64,000 nt of DNA. Origin: Dryocola clanedunensis subsp. sulfonylureivorans. GTDB lineage: Bacteria > Pseudomonadota > Gammaproteobacteria > Enterobacterales > Enterobacteriaceae. The position numbers and the translations under genes were made by a program. The notes under the pieces are model-generated. The model did not search any database. It had not been told where the DNA came from and saw nothing but the letters and a program-made list of their open reading frames with translations. The stretch covers positions 62,001 through 126,000 of the forward strand of contig NZ_JAERMU010000010.1 of the NCBI RefSeq assembly GCF_016756775.1, given 5' to 3'. This document shows, in pieces, positions 46,370-56,819 of this stretch; position 1 is the first letter of the stretch; every line of letters starts with the position of its first letter.

Positions 46370-47836
46370 ATGCTACGAATCGCCAAAGAAGCACTGACGT
46401 TTGATGACGTTCTCCTCGTTCCAGCTCACTCCACCGTTCTGCCTAATACGGCGGATCTCGGCACCCAATTGACCAAAACTATTCGTCTGAATATCCCGAT
46501 GCTGTCCGCAGCGATGGATACCGTGACCGAAGCACGTCTGGCTATTGCGCTTGCTCAGGAAGGTGGCCTTGGTTTTATCCACAAAAATATGTCGATTGAG
46601 CGCCAGGCTGAAGAAGTCCTGCGTGTGAAGAAGCATGAAAGTGGCGTGGTCACCGACCCGCAAACCGTACTGCCAACCACCACCCTGCGTGAAGTGAAAG
46701 AGCTGACCGAGCGTAACGGCTTTGCCGGTTATCCGGTAGTCACTGAGAAATACGAGCTGGTCGGTATTATCACCGGCCGTGATGTGCGTTTCGTTACCGA
46801 TTTAAATCAGCCTGTTAGCGTGTACATGACGCCGAAAGAGCGTCTGGTGACCGTGAAAGAAGGCGAAGCACGCGACGTGGTGCTTTCAAAAATGCATGAA
46901 AAACGCGTTGAGAAGGCGCTGGTCGTTGATGACCAGTTCCACCTTCGCGGCATGATCACCGTAAAAGACTTCCAGAAAGCAGAGCGTAAACCAAACGCCT
47001 GTAAGGACGACCAGGGCCGTCTGCGCGTTGGGGCTGCCGTAGGGGCAGGCGCAGGCAACGAAGAGCGTATCGACGCTCTGGTAGCTGCTGGCGTGGACAT
47101 TCTGCTGATAGATTCCTCTCACGGGCACTCCGAAGGCGTTCTGCAACGTATTCGCGAGACCCGTGCTAAATATCCTGACCTGCAAATCATCGGTGGCAAC
47201 GTTGCGACAGCGGCGGGTGCTCGTGCCCTGGCTGATGCGGGCGTTAGCGCAGTGAAAGTAGGTATCGGTCCAGGCTCCATCTGTACTACCCGTATCGTTA
47301 CCGGCGTTGGCGTTCCGCAGATTACTGCTGTAGCAGACGCGGTGGAAGCGCTGGAAGGCACTGGCATTCCGGTCATCGCCGACGGCGGTATTCGTTTCTC
47401 CGGCGACATCGCAAAAGCTATCGCTGCGGGCGCGTCTGCGGTCATGGTTGGCGGCATGCTGGCCGGTACTGAAGAGTCTCCGGGCGAAATCGAACTCTAC
47501 CAGGGGCGTTCATTCAAATCTTACCGTGGTATGGGCTCACTGGGCGCGATGTCCAAAGGTTCTTCTGACCGTTACTTCCAGACGGATAACGCGGCAGACA
47601 AACTGGTTCCAGAAGGTATCGAAGGCCGCGTGGCTTACAAGGGCCATTTGAAAGCGATCGTTCACCAGCAGATGGGCGGCCTGCGCTCCTGTATGGGTCT
47701 GACCGGTTGTGCTACCATCGACGACCTGCGCACCAAAGCGGAATTCGTACGCATCAGCGGTGCGGGTATCCAGGAAAGTCACGTACACGACGTGACCATC
47801 ACTAAAGAGTCCCCGAACTACCGTATGGGCTCCTGA
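46370..47836 (+). CDS. guaB: Inosine-5'-monophosphate dehydrogenase (GuaB)
   Basis: Oxidises IMP to XMP with NAD+, the committed step to guanine nucleotides. All 488 residues match E. coli length. The catalytic cysteine lies in [13 protein letters not shown] (Cys305), the flap has GMGSLGAM, and two CBS domains (about 93-205) interrupt the barrel. ATG 46370 ([14 protein letters not shown]). First gene of guaBA, under the promoter at 46290-46318. Confidence 0.98.
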   Translation: MLRIAKEALTFDDVLLVPAHSTVLPNTADLGTQLTKTIRLNIPMLSAAMDTVTEARLAIALAQEGGLGFIHKNMSIERQAEEVLRVKKHESGVVTDPQTVLPTTTLREVKELTERNGFAGYPVVTEKYELVGIITGRDVRFVTDLNQPVSVYMTPKERLVTVKEGEARDVVLSKMHEKRVEKALVVDDQFHLRGMITVKDFQKAERKPNACKDDQGRLRVGAAVGAGAGNEERIDALVAAGVDILLIDSSHGHSEGVLQRIRETRAKYPDLQIIGGNVATAAGARALADAGVSAVKVGIGPGSICTTRIVTGVGVPQITAVADAVEALEGTGIPVIADGGIRFSGDIAKAIAAGASAVMVGGMLAGTEESPGEIELYQGRSFKSYRGMGSLGAMSKGSSDRYFQTDNAADKLVPEGIEGRVAYKGHLKAIVHQQMGGLRSCMGLTGCATIDDLRTKAEFVRISGAGIQESHVHDVTITKESPNYRMGS

Positions 47837-47843
47837 TTCTTCA

Positions 47844-47863
47844 TCGCCCGCACACGCGGGCGA
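47844..47863 (+). other. Intercistronic hairpin between guaB and guaA
   Basis: An 8-bp perfect stem TCGCCCGC-ACAC-GCGGGCGA, followed by TTTACTTT. It is a weak terminator or a message stability element within the guaBA operon. Confidence 0.5.
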
Positions 47864-47902
47864 TTTACTTTCCCTGTTTCACTTGCCTCGGAATTAGCGT
47901 CA

Positions 47903-49480
47903 ATGACGGAAAACATTCATAAACATCGCATCCTGATCCTCGATTTCGGTTCTCAGTACACTCAGCTTGTAGCGCGTCGCGTACGTGAGCTGGGCGTTTA
48001 CTGTGAGCTGTGGGCGTGGGATGTCACTGAAGCACAAATCCGTGAATTCAACCCAAGCGGCATTATCCTGTCCGGCGGCCCGGAAAGTACCACCGAGCAA
48101 AATAGCCCGCGTGCGCCGGAATATGTGTTTACCGCAGACGTCCCGGTATTCGGCGTGTGCTACGGCATGCAGACCATGGCGATGCAGCTTGGCGGCCACG
48201 TAGAAGCCTCTAACGAGCGTGAATTTGGTTATGCGCAGGTTGAAGTTAAAACCGATAGCGCGCTGGTTCGCGGTATCGAAGATTCTCTGAGCGCCGCAGG
48301 CAAACCGCTGCTGGACGTCTGGATGAGCCACGGCGACAAAGTCACGGCCATCCCGTCTGACTTCGTGACCGTTGCCAGCACCGAAACCTGTCCGTTCGCC
48401 ATCATGGCCAACGAAGAGAAGCGTTTCTACGGCGTACAGTTCCACCCGGAAGTCACCCATACTCGTCAGGGTCAGCGTCTGCTGGAGCGCTTTGTTCTGG
48501 ATATCTGCGGCTGTGAAGCGCTGTGGACCCCGGCAAAAATTATCGAAGATGCTATTGTGCGTCTGCGTGAGCAGGTGGGTGACGACAAAGTGATTCTGGG
48601 CCTGTCCGGCGGCGTGGATTCTTCCGTCACGGCCATGCTGCTGCACCGCGCCATTGGCGACCGTCTGACCTGTGTGTTCGTGGATAACGGCCTGCTGCGC
48701 CTGAACGAAGCCGAGCAGGTTCTGGAAATGTTTGGCGATCACTTCGGTCTGAATATCGTTCACGTGCCTGCGGAAGAGCGTTTCCTGTCCCAGCTGGCAG
48801 GTATTGATGAGCCAGAAGCCAAACGTAAAACCATCGGCCGCGTCTTTGTTGAAGTGTTCGACGAAGAGGCGCTGCGTCTGGAAGATGTGAAGTGGCTGGC
48901 GCAGGGGACTATCTATCCTGACGTTATTGAATCCGCGGCTTCCGCCACCGGCAAAGCGCACGTCATTAAATCTCACCACAATGTGGGCGGCCTGCCGAAA
49001 GAGATGAAGATGGGTCTGGTTGAGCCGCTGAAAGAGCTGTTCAAAGACGAAGTGCGTAAAATCGGTCTGGAGCTGGGTCTGCCTTACGACATGCTGTATC
49101 GTCACCCGTTCCCGGGGCCAGGTCTGGGCGTGCGCGTGCTGGGCGAAGTGAAGAAAGAGTACTGTGACCTGCTGCGTCGTGCGGATGCTATCTTCATCGA
49201 AGAGCTGCACAAAGCGGATCTGTACAACAAAGTGAGCCAGGCGTTCACCGTGTTCCTGCCGGTTCGTTCCGTTGGCGTAATGGGCGATGGCCGCAAGTAC
49301 GACTGGGTTGTTTCCCTGCGTGCTGTGGAAACCATCGACTTCATGACCGCGCACTGGGCGCATCTGCCATACGATTTCCTTGGCCGCGTTTCCAACCGCA
49401 TCATCAACGAAGTTAACGGTATCTCCCGCGTGGTTTACGATATCTCTGGCAAGCCGCCAGCGACTATCGAGTGGGAATAA
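47903..49480 (+). CDS. guaA: GMP synthase, glutamine-hydrolysing (GuaA)
   Basis: Converts XMP to GMP with ATP and glutamine. The 525 residues include the class I amidotransferase domain with the catalytic cysteine in [10 protein letters not shown] (Cys86) and its histidine in QFHPEVTHT (His181), the ATP pyrophosphatase domain with the P-loop LSGGVDSSV, and the C-terminal dimer domain ending [10 protein letters not shown]. It lies 66 bases after guaB. Confidence 0.98.
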   Translation: MTENIHKHRILILDFGSQYTQLVARRVRELGVYCELWAWDVTEAQIREFNPSGIILSGGPESTTEQNSPRAPEYVFTADVPVFGVCYGMQTMAMQLGGHVEASNEREFGYAQVEVKTDSALVRGIEDSLSAAGKPLLDVWMSHGDKVTAIPSDFVTVASTETCPFAIMANEEKRFYGVQFHPEVTHTRQGQRLLERFVLDICGCEALWTPAKIIEDAIVRLREQVGDDKVILGLSGGVDSSVTAMLLHRAIGDRLTCVFVDNGLLRLNEAEQVLEMFGDHFGLNIVHVPAEERFLSQLAGIDEPEAKRKTIGRVFVEVFDEEALRLEDVKWLAQGTIYPDVIESAASATGKAHVIKSHHNVGGLPKEMKMGLVEPLKELFKDEVRKIGLELGLPYDMLYRHPFPGPGLGVRVLGEVKKEYCDLLRRADAIFIEELHKADLYNKVSQAFTVFLPVRSVGVMGDGRKYDWVVSLRAVETIDFMTAHWAHLPYDFLGRVSNRIINEVNGISRVVYDISGKPPATIEWE

Positions 49481-49498
49481 AACTCACGTCATAAATAA

Positions 49499-49528
49499 AC
49501 CGGGTGGCCATGTGCCACCCGTTTTTTT
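49499..49528 (+). terminator. Rho-independent terminator of guaBA
   Basis: CGGGTGGC-CATGT-GCCACCCG stem followed by seven T residues. Confidence 0.9.
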
Positions 49529-49602
49529 ATCTGGTATTGATGAACGACAGGCGTGACGAAGCCCGCTGTTTCTACAGCGTTATTTTACTTAACGGGGGCG
49601 GG

Positions 49603-49794
49603 TTACCGGTTGGTGTTATCCACGGAGAGGCTGCTTTGCTGGGCGTCTGCTTTCTTGTCCTGGTGATGCTGCCAGGCGCCAATCGAGGAGTAGACAAAAC
49701 GGCCAAAAAGGAAAAGGAAGCTGATAAGAAGAATAATGCGGGTCATTCGGCCGTTAAACCGGTGTCGTCTTCGCATACTCGTAACCTGTGTCAC
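49603..49794 (-). CDS. yfgG: Small membrane protein YfgG (DUF2633)
   Basis: A 63-residue protein with one membrane segment (IILLISFLFLFGRFVYSSI, about 20-38) after a basic N-terminus (MRRRHRFNGRMTR). It matches E. coli YfgG (63 residues) almost position by position: RHRFN-RMTRI, GAWQHHQ-KK, QQS-LSV. The start is a GTG at 49794; an ATG six codons later is possible. In E. coli it has been linked to nickel and cobalt stress, but its mechanism is unknown. It is convergent with guaA and divergent from yfgF. Confidence 0.88.
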   Translation of the reverse strand: MTQVTSMRRRHRFNGRMTRIILLISFLFLFGRFVYSSIGAWQHHQDKKADAQQSSLSVDNTNR

Positions 49795-50127
49795 GCAAGT
49801 GGTCTCTGGGTTTGCCCGACAGCTGCGGGCGACGGGGATATTTAGGCATAGCGCGGCGGTTGGGTCAATTCGGAAACATGTAAAATAGCGTCAACGGACA
49901 GGTTGTGACTGATAGATAAACGATTCTTTATTTAAAATCGCGATATTTTGTTTTTAAGTATCCAGGAAAGTTCTGTAACCTGGATCAACTTTAAGCATAA
50001 ATTGATCTGCATCAATTCTGATCGTCAGACCCTAACTAAAATCACCCTTCACCTCATAACAAGGTTACAAATCAGGCAAACCGAAGCCCATTCTGAACTT
50101 CACCCGGCAGGTTTCTGACAAATATCT
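49795..50127. other. yfgG-yfgF divergent intergenic region
   Basis: 333 non-coding bases, AT-rich from about 49920. It contains a perfect FNR box (50002-50015) and a matched TAAAAT -10 candidate (50037-50042) that would serve yfgF. I see no gene in it. Confidence 0.5.
50002..50015 (+). promoter_or_regulatory. FNR box upstream of yfgF
   Basis: TTGATCTGCATCAA is a perfect match to the FNR consensus TTGAT-N4-ATCAA. With the -10 candidate TAAAAT at 50037-50042 a start near 50050 would place the box centre at -41.5, the class II activator position. YfgF in E. coli is described as an anaerobic phosphodiesterase, in line with this site. Confidence 0.7.
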
Positions 50128-52365
50128 ATGCAAGTTGCGAACTGGTACAGAACGTATAAAAATAAGTGGTGGGCGCTACCTCTCGTTCTGCCGTGTCTGC
50201 TGCTCCCCTTTGCCGTCTGGTGTAATGCTAATACTGTATTAAACGACGGTAGGGTTTTCCTTATTTATCTGCCATTAGCCCTGATGACCGCACTGACTAT
50301 CCTCTTTGGATGGGCGGCAATACCGGGTATCGTTCTGGCACTGCTCATTCGGTATATTCCTATAAAAGGGGAGTGGGTAGCGCTACTGACCATTTTCCAT
50401 TTCCTTTTTCCCATTACGTTGAGCCTGTGCGGCTATCGGGTGTTCTCACCTCGACGCCACTGCATCGATTTCACTTCCCTGCAGGTGATTTTGCAAAGGA
50501 TGTTTTGGCTGGTTCTGTTCAATTCAGCCCTGTTTGTGATGATTTTCCAGATAGGTGTATTTTTTGGCTGGTATGAACCGCTGAAGGGGCTGATGGCAGA
50601 AAATCCTTTCCGGCCCCGGATGCTCATCAATTTTCAGGCCGTATTAGTCGGGACCCTGACTGGTTTGCCGCTCTTTTACTGCATTATCCGCATAGCCCGT
50701 AATCCGCAGTTTCTTAAATCCCTTTGGTCGCGCACGCGTGCTCAGGCGCACCAGGGGGTTACCACGATGGAGTTTGCGCTCTGGTCAATGCTAATGGCCA
50801 TGGTCATCACTCTACTTTTATCACCCGTTGGCCCGTCTGGTTCGATCTTTAAGACGGACTATACGTTGACGTTACTTTTACCCGTTATGCTATGGGGGGC
50901 TACGCGCTATGGCCTCTATTTCATCACCATTATTTGGACGCCACTTCTCATTCTTCTTTGCCGGGGATTTAATAACTATCTGCCCTCGGATGTAGGTTTG
51001 CAGCTTCACCTGGCCATCGTGACATCCAGTTATGCCATGTTCTCCCTGACGATTTATATGATGTCGGCGATCAGCACGCGTCAGCGCAGTATGCATACCA
51101 AAGCGTACCGGGCCGCCTTTATCGACCCTGTTGTCATGATCCCCAATCTGCGGGCACTGAATCACGATATTAGTCATTACTCGGTGATGACCCTGGTCTT
51201 CCTTAGCGTGCCTGAGCTGGAGTTGTTAGGGCGCAATTACGGGGTACTGCTACGCATTAAGTACAAACAGCAGCTTGCTGAATATTTGCGTCCGGTGCTG
51301 GATGAGGAAGAAAAGATTTATCACCTTTTCGGGCACGATCTGGCTGTCCGGCTGAACTGTGAAACGCATCAGGAACGGATAGCCTTAATCGATCAGCGCG
51401 TGAAACAGTTCCGCTTTATCTGGGATGGCGTGCCGTTACAGCTACAGGTCGGCATCAGTTATTGCGATGTTCGCCAGCCCGTCAGTCACTTATATCTTCT
51501 GCTGGGGGAACTCAGCACGATGGCAGAGCTGTCATTGCAGTCCTCTCATCCTGAAAGTTTGCAGCACCAGGGCTCGAAGCGGGTACAAAACACGGTTAAG
51601 AACAAAATCACGATGATGAACCGGTTACAGTCCGCGCTCGACAACGGTGATTTTATTCTGATGGCGCAGCGGATTGAGGGAGCGAGGGGTGATAATTATC
51701 ATGAGATTTTGATTCGCATGAACGACGGTGAAGGCGCAGTTTTCCTGCCGGAGAGCTTCTTGCCCGTTGCCCATGAGTTTGGCCTGTCGTCAAAGATAGA
51801 TCGCTGGGTGCTTGAAACTACGCTGCAGTTTATGGACAACTATCGTGAACGTCTGCCTGGCTGTCGTTTTGCCATCAATCTTACACCCGCTTCCGCCGGA
51901 CGAATGCAGTTCCCTGCTGAGGTAAAGGGACTGCTTGAGCAGTATAAAATTGAGCCATGGCAACTTCTCTTTGAAGTGACGGAAAGCGATTCCCTGACCA
52001 ATCTTGAGCAGGTCAATCAGACCTTTTTCGCGCTTCAGCGCATGGGCTGTAAGGTCGCTATTGATGATTTCGGGACGGGTTACGCCAGCTATTCGCGAAT
52101 GAAAGATATCCACGCGGATATGCTGAAAATTGACGGTAGTTTTATCCGCAACATCCTGACCAGCAGCCTCGACTATCAGATCGTTGAGTCAATCTGTCAG
52201 CTGGCAAGAATGAAGAAGATGCAGGTCGTCGCGGAATATGTGGAAAGCGAAGAGATAAAAGAAGCTGTTTTACGGCTTGGCATTGATTACATGCAGGGCC
52301 ATATGATTGGTTATCCTCTACCGCTCTCTTCACTGGTCGTGGATGCGGGACATCTTCCTGAGTAA
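50128..52365 (+). CDS. yfgF: Cyclic-di-GMP phosphodiesterase YfgF (PdeA)
   Basis: Inner-membrane phosphodiesterase that lowers c-di-GMP. The 745 residues (747 in E. coli) form an N-terminal MASE1-like membrane domain with about eight helices (1-315), a degenerate GGDEF domain (about 330-480, no GGDEF motif), and a C-terminal EAL domain. The EAL signature reads YHEILIRM (EIL in place of EAL), with VTESDSL, AIDDFGTGYASY, LKIDGSFIRN and VAEYVES, so metal and catalytic residues appear kept. I recall E. coli YfgF having the same EIL. Anaerobic induction is suggested by the FNR box upstream. ATG 50128 gives MQVANWYR. Confidence 0.93.
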   Translation: MQVANWYRTYKNKWWALPLVLPCLLLPFAVWCNANTVLNDGRVFLIYLPLALMTALTILFGWAAIPGIVLALLIRYIPIKGEWVALLTIFHFLFPITLSLCGYRVFSPRRHCIDFTSLQVILQRMFWLVLFNSALFVMIFQIGVFFGWYEPLKGLMAENPFRPRMLINFQAVLVGTLTGLPLFYCIIRIARNPQFLKSLWSRTRAQAHQGVTTMEFALWSMLMAMVITLLLSPVGPSGSIFKTDYTLTLLLPVMLWGATRYGLYFITIIWTPLLILLCRGFNNYLPSDVGLQLHLAIVTSSYAMFSLTIYMMSAISTRQRSMHTKAYRAAFIDPVVMIPNLRALNHDISHYSVMTLVFLSVPELELLGRNYGVLLRIKYKQQLAEYLRPVLDEEEKIYHLFGHDLAVRLNCETHQERIALIDQRVKQFRFIWDGVPLQLQVGISYCDVRQPVSHLYLLLGELSTMAELSLQSSHPESLQHQGSKRVQNTVKNKITMMNRLQSALDNGDFILMAQRIEGARGDNYHEILIRMNDGEGAVFLPESFLPVAHEFGLSSKIDRWVLETTLQFMDNYRERLPGCRFAINLTPASAGRMQFPAEVKGLLEQYKIEPWQLLFEVTESDSLTNLEQVNQTFFALQRMGCKVAIDDFGTGYASYSRMKDIHADMLKIDGSFIRNILTSSLDYQIVESICQLARMKKMQVVAEYVESEEIKEAVLRLGIDYMQGHMIGYPLPLSSLVVDAGHLPE

Positions 52366-52374
52366 TGTCATGCA

Positions 52375-52400
52375 CCCGGCTTGCTCGCCTGCAGGCCGGG
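52375..52400. terminator. Inverted repeat between yfgF and ppx
   Basis: A 10-bp stem with one T-G pair (CCCGGCTTGC with GCAGGCCGGG) and a 6-base loop, between convergent genes. It lacks a T-run. Confidence 0.4.
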
Positions 52401-52415
52401 ACTTATCACTCGAAC

Positions 52416-53957
52416 TCATGCCGCAATAATTGGGCTTGCCTCTTCTTCAATATTTAGCTTCCAGCCAGGGGTGTTATCCCAGTACAGCTGTTCCCGCTCA
52501 AGGTCGAGGAGTACCAGGGTATTCTGACTGAACCAGCCATGGGGAAAGCGCAGCGTCCAGTGGTTATCATCCGTTTCCAGAACCAGCGTTGGCGGCGTTG
52601 TGGTCGCCTGACGTTGGTTATTGAGCAGCACGCCCAGACGCAGTATCTGAATGAGCGGCAGGAACTGCTTTTTCTTAAACAGCGTGAAGCGCGGAAGATC
52701 GTCTATTTTTATCCCTTTTCGATGATAGCGAACCAGTGAGGCGATCAGCGTCTGCTGCTCCTGATTAAAGCCGGGGAGGTTGCTATGCTGCAGAATATAG
52801 GCCGAATGGCGATGCAGCCCGCTGTGGTTGATGTTCAGCCCCACCTCGTGCAGCATTGCCGACCATTTCAACAGGGCTGCCATCTGTGGGTTAGCCTGCT
52901 TCGGGTTTTGCGTCTCCCACTGCTGGTAAATTTTGTCGGTAGTATCCAGCACCCGTTTAGCCTGGTCGCTGTCTATGTGATACTGGTCTGCAAGGCTCTG
53001 CGCGGTGCGGATACGAATATCCTGATGCCTGAATCTGCCTTCCATTTCGTAAAGTACCCCCTCACGAAGCGCACCGTCGGACAGGCGAAGCTCCCGGATG
53101 GCCAGCGAGTCGAATACCCCACAGAGAATCGCAAGCCCAGGTACAAAGACGGCTTTGCGCTCTTCAGAAAGGCCCGGCAGGCTCATTGACGAAAAGTTTT
53201 TATACTTCAGAACCTCATCACGCAGCATCTCCAGCCGTTCGGGGGTGATAACGCCGTTCTTCTCGCCCATATTGATCAGCACTTCGTGAGCGGCTTTGAT
53301 GGTGCCGGAAGCGCCCATCGCTACGTTCCAGCCCTGCAGACGGTACTGCCAGGAAAGATTCTCCAGCTTCTGAACCGCCGCGAGACGCGCCCGCTTAAAG
53401 TTTTCAGCCGTGATGGCACCCTGCGGGAAAAAGTTTTGTCCGAAGCTGACGCAGCCCATGCGGCGGCTTTCAACCAGCATCGGTTCGAAGTCCTCGCCAA
53501 TCACCAGCTCGGTAGACCCACCGCCGATATCAATAACCAGCTTGCGCCCTTTTTCCGGCTGCGTGTGTTCCACACCCATAAAAATCAGGCGTGCTTCTTC
53601 ATTACCGGAAATGATCTCAATCGGGTAGGGGATAACCTGCTCGGCGCGTTTGAGAAATTCCTCGGCGTTGACTGCCTCACGCAGGCTGTGCGTGCCAACA
53701 ATACAGACATTTTCCGGCGAAAAGCCCTGAAGGCGCTCGGCAAAGAGCGTCAGACAAGAGAGGCCGCGTTCCATCGCTTCTTCACTTAACTCGTTTTCAG
53801 CGTTCAGCCCATCAGCCAGATGGACTCGTTGTTTCAGGCGTCCGATGATCTGCATCGCGCCGTCAACCACACGGGCAATCACCATGTGGAAACTGTTAGA
53901 GCCGAGATCAACCGCAGCGAACTCTTGCGGACGTGGAGCGTGTTTTTTTATCGGCAT
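52416..53957 (-). CDS. ppx: Exopolyphosphatase (Ppx)
   Basis: Removes terminal phosphates from long polyphosphate and can hydrolyse pppGpp. The 513 residues equal E. coli. It has the ASKHA phosphate loops [17 protein letters not shown] (about 12) and [14 protein letters not shown] (about 140), and an HD-like C-terminal domain ([23 protein letters not shown]). ATG 53957 ([13 protein letters not shown]) matches the E. coli start. It is 4 bases downstream of ppk in the same operon. Confidence 0.97.
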   Translation of the reverse strand: MPIKKHAPRPQEFAAVDLGSNSFHMVIARVVDGAMQIIGRLKQRVHLADGLNAENELSEEAMERGLSCLTLFAERLQGFSPENVCIVGTHSLREAVNAEEFLKRAEQVIPYPIEIISGNEEARLIFMGVEHTQPEKGRKLVIDIGGGSTELVIGEDFEPMLVESRRMGCVSFGQNFFPQGAITAENFKRARLAAVQKLENLSWQYRLQGWNVAMGASGTIKAAHEVLINMGEKNGVITPERLEMLRDEVLKYKNFSSMSLPGLSEERKAVFVPGLAILCGVFDSLAIRELRLSDGALREGVLYEMEGRFRHQDIRIRTAQSLADQYHIDSDQAKRVLDTTDKIYQQWETQNPKQANPQMAALLKWSAMLHEVGLNINHSGLHRHSAYILQHSNLPGFNQEQQTLIASLVRYHRKGIKIDDLPRFTLFKKKQFLPLIQILRLGVLLNNQRQATTTPPTLVLETDDNHWTLRFPHGWFSQNTLVLLDLEREQLYWDNTPGWKLNIEEEASPIIAA

Positions 53958-53961
53958 GGCG

Positions 53962-56022
53962 TTAGTCAGGTTGTTCCAGAGATTTAATGTAATCATAAAT
54001 CGCCAGCTGCGAGCGCACCTTACGGCGGTTGCCTCGCGGGACGTAGCGATTACTGAGTTCTTTATCGAGATAGCGTGCTTTTACGGTATCGCTAAACAGG
54101 ATTTCGACGATGTCCAGCACCCGCTGTTTCAGACGCGGGTCCAGTATGGCAACGGCCACCTCAATGCGGTAATCAATGTTGCGCGTCATCCAGTCTGCGG
54201 AAGAGAGATAAACTTTTTTATCGCCGCCGTTTTCAAAGACATAAACGCGATCGTGCTCAAGATATCGGTCAACGATACTGATCACGCGAATATTGTCGCT
54301 GATCCCCTCCAGATTCGGGATCAGTGAGCACATACCGCGCACCAGCAGCTTAACTTTCACGCCGGAGCTGGAGGCCGCATACAGGCGATCGACAAGGCCC
54401 TTATCGACCAGGTTATTCAGCTTTAGCGTAATACCGGAAGGCTGGCCGTTCTGCGCGTTGGCGATTTCGCGATCGACCAGATCGTAGAGCAGACGGCGCG
54501 AGTTTTGCGGCGAAACCATCAGATGTTCAAAGGTCACCGGTCGATAGGGGTTTTCAATAAAGTTGAAGACCCTGCGCACTTCGTTGGTGATGCGCGCATC
54601 GGCGGTCAGTAACGAATAGTCGGTGTAGAGTCGGGCTGTTTTCTCGTTGAAGTTACCGGTGCCAATGTGGGCGTAGCGCACCACTTCGTCACCTTCTTTA
54701 CGGGAGATCAGGAACAGCTTGGCGTGGATTTTCAGGCCAGGGGCGGAGAAGATAACGTGTACGCCAGCTTCCGTCAGACGTTTGGCCCAGTGGATATTGG
54801 CCTCTTCGTCAAAGCGCGCCTGAAGCTCGACGACCACGGTGACTTTCTTGCCGTTGTGGGCCGCATGGATCATCGACTCAATAATGCGCGAGTCTTTTGC
54901 CACGCGGTAGATATTGATTTTTATGGCCAGCACGCTAGGGTCAAATGAGGCCTGGCGCAGCAGCTCCAGCACGTGCTCGAAGGTATGGTAAGGATAGTAG
55001 AGCAGCACGTCGCGGTTGCGGATAGCGTCGAAGCCGTTGCGGAATTTGTCGAACCAGATGTGCCGCAATCGCGGCAGCGGCTTATTCACCAGGTTGGCTT
55101 TGCCAACGTTGGGGAAGTTAATAAAGTCTTTGAAGTTGTGGTAGCGCCCGCCGGGAATAATCGAGTCGTAGTTGGTGATGGTCAGCTTGTTACGCAGCAT
55201 TTCTACCATCGCGTCCGGCATATCTCGCTGGTAAACGAAACGGACCGGCTCGGCGGTCAGGCGCTGCTTGAGGCTTGATGACATCAGCTCGAGCAGGCTG
55301 GATTCCATTTCGGTCACCAGGTCATATTCCGCGTCGCGGGTCATCTTCATCGAATAGGCATTCAGCGCGTCATAGTCGAAGAAGCCTTTGAAAATGTCAT
55401 CCAGGCAGTAGCGCAGAATGTTGTCCAGCAGGATCATTGGCTTGCGGCGGCGCGGTGCCTCCGGCGGCAGATTCACAAAGCGCGGCACTTTATCGGACGG
55501 GATCTCAAGCAGGGCGTAGCGGGTATCGTCGCCGCGAATAATCTCCACTGCCAGGTAGGTGTAGTCATCCTTCAGGAACTGCACCAGATCTGTCTCATGG
55601 TTGATAAGGATCGGCGTGATGTGCTGGCGTAAATAGTGCTTAAAGTAGTGGCGCAGCCAGTTTTGTTGGTTCTCTGAAAGCTGACGTTCGTTAATCAGGA
55701 AGATCTGGTTACGCGCCATCTCCAGTAATAAATCGTTATACAGACCATCAAATTCCTGATCGGCCTTCAGTACGCGAGCCTGGATTTTATTGAGCAAATG
55801 ACGTGAATTCGGCGCGGTGCCTTGTTCTTCGCTGATAAGGATCCTGCGTTTTAGCTCAGCAAAACGAACCTTGTAAAACTCATCAAGGTTGTTGGAATAG
55901 ATGCCGAGAAAACGCATTCTCTCAATCAACGGATTGATTTTGTCCGCCGCTTCCTGGAGTACACGTTCGTTAAAAGACAACCAGCTCAGTTCTTTTTCTA
56001 TATACAGCTTATCCTGACCCAT
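53962..56022 (-). CDS. ppk: Polyphosphate kinase 1 (Ppk)
   Basis: Polymerises the gamma-phosphate of ATP into polyphosphate through a phosphohistidine. The 686 residues (688 in E. coli) show the N domain ([12 protein letters not shown]), the catalytic phospholipase-D-like domains with KIHAKLFLI (the phosphorylated histidine) and [11 protein letters not shown], and the second site around [14 protein letters not shown]. It is membrane-associated in E. coli. First gene of ppk-ppx. Confidence 0.97.
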   Translation of the reverse strand: MGQDKLYIEKELSWLSFNERVLQEAADKINPLIERMRFLGIYSNNLDEFYKVRFAELKRRILISEEQGTAPNSRHLLNKIQARVLKADQEFDGLYNDLLLEMARNQIFLINERQLSENQQNWLRHYFKHYLRQHITPILINHETDLVQFLKDDYTYLAVEIIRGDDTRYALLEIPSDKVPRFVNLPPEAPRRRKPMILLDNILRYCLDDIFKGFFDYDALNAYSMKMTRDAEYDLVTEMESSLLELMSSSLKQRLTAEPVRFVYQRDMPDAMVEMLRNKLTITNYDSIIPGGRYHNFKDFINFPNVGKANLVNKPLPRLRHIWFDKFRNGFDAIRNRDVLLYYPYHTFEHVLELLRQASFDPSVLAIKINIYRVAKDSRIIESMIHAAHNGKKVTVVVELQARFDEEANIHWAKRLTEAGVHVIFSAPGLKIHAKLFLISRKEGDEVVRYAHIGTGNFNEKTARLYTDYSLLTADARITNEVRRVFNFIENPYRPVTFEHLMVSPQNSRRLLYDLVDREIANAQNGQPSGITLKLNNLVDKGLVDRLYAASSSGVKVKLLVRGMCSLIPNLEGISDNIRVISIVDRYLEHDRVYVFENGGDKKVYLSSADWMTRNIDYRIEVAVAILDPRLKQRVLDIVEILFSDTVKARYLDKELSNRYVPRGNRRKVRSQLAIYDYIKSLEQPD

Positions 56023-56152
56023 TAGCCCTCACTTCCGTTTTCGTGGACGAAAAATGCCGTCGCATCATCATTATGGCGAGCTTTGGCAGCGAATGTCCAA
56101 CGTCGCAGAGTAAACCAGGATGTTTGTTTCTGTCCGCCTGCGCGCAGGTATT

Positions 56153-56175
56153 AAAAAAGGGGCCGAAGCCCCTTT
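56153..56175 (-). terminator. Rho-independent terminator of purMN
   Basis: On the minus strand AAAGGGGC-TTCG-GCCCCTTT runs into six T residues. It begins 2 bases after the purN stop codon. Confidence 0.9.
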
Positions 56176-56177
56176 GT

Positions 56178-56819
56178 TTACTCTTCCGCCGCATGCCCTT
56201 CCGGGGGTAACGGCTGGCCGTCCAGCCAGGCAACGTTATCGCGCATCTCCAGGCGTCCCTCGATAAACCAGCTGACGACCAGCGGGTAGATGGCGTGCTC
56301 CTGATGCTGCACTCGGGCGGTGATTTCGTCTTCGTCATCGCCTTCGAAGACGGGAATTTTGGCCTGTAGGATAACTGGGCCGCCGTCCAGCTCGTCGGTC
56401 ACAAAGTGAACCGAAGTGCCGTGCTCTTCGTCGCCGTTTTCCAGCACCTGACGATGGGTATTCAGGCCCGGGTATTTAGGGAGCAGAGAAGGGTGGATAT
56501 TGATTAAGCGACCGCTGTAATGCGCCACAAAAGCCGGGCTGAGGATGCGCATGTAACCTGCGAGCACCACCAGGTCCGGCGCGTAGGCGTCAATCTCCTG
56601 CATTAATTCACGATCGAAAGCTGCGCGGTCTGCAAAGTGGCTGGCGGTGAGGGCGTGGGCCGGGATCCCGGCTTCGCCTGCGCGCTCAAGGCCGTAAGCA
56701 TCGGCCTTGTTGCTGAACACCGCCGCAAGGGTGCCGTTAATCTTTTTGTGTTTGCAGGCGTCAATAATCGCCTGAAGATTGCTTCCGTTACCGGAAATCA
56801 GCACCACTATGTTTTTCAT
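56178..56819 (-). CDS. purN: Phosphoribosylglycinamide formyltransferase (PurN)
   Basis: Formylates GAR to FGAR with 10-formyl-tetrahydrofolate in purine synthesis. The 213 residues include ISGNGSNLQAIID (phosphate-binding loop), LAGYMRILSP and the catalytic NIHPSLLPKYPGLNTH (Asn106 and His108 region). The ATG shares one base with the purM stop (TAATG), so translation is coupled. Confidence 0.97.
   Translation of the reverse strand: MKNIVVLISGNGSNLQAIIDACKHKKINGTLAAVFSNKADAYGLERAGEAGIPAHALTASHFADRAAFDRELMQEIDAYAPDLVVLAGYMRILSPAFVAHYSGRLINIHPSLLPKYPGLNTHRQVLENGDEEHGTSVHFVTDELDGGPVILQAKIPVFEGDDEDEITARVQHQEHAIYPLVVSWFIEGRLEMRDNVAWLDGQPLPPEGHAAEE

Noticed and set aside
47900-49363. A 487-residue open frame antisense to guaA
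   Set aside because: Same reason: a shadow of a strongly biased coding strand, with no family signature.
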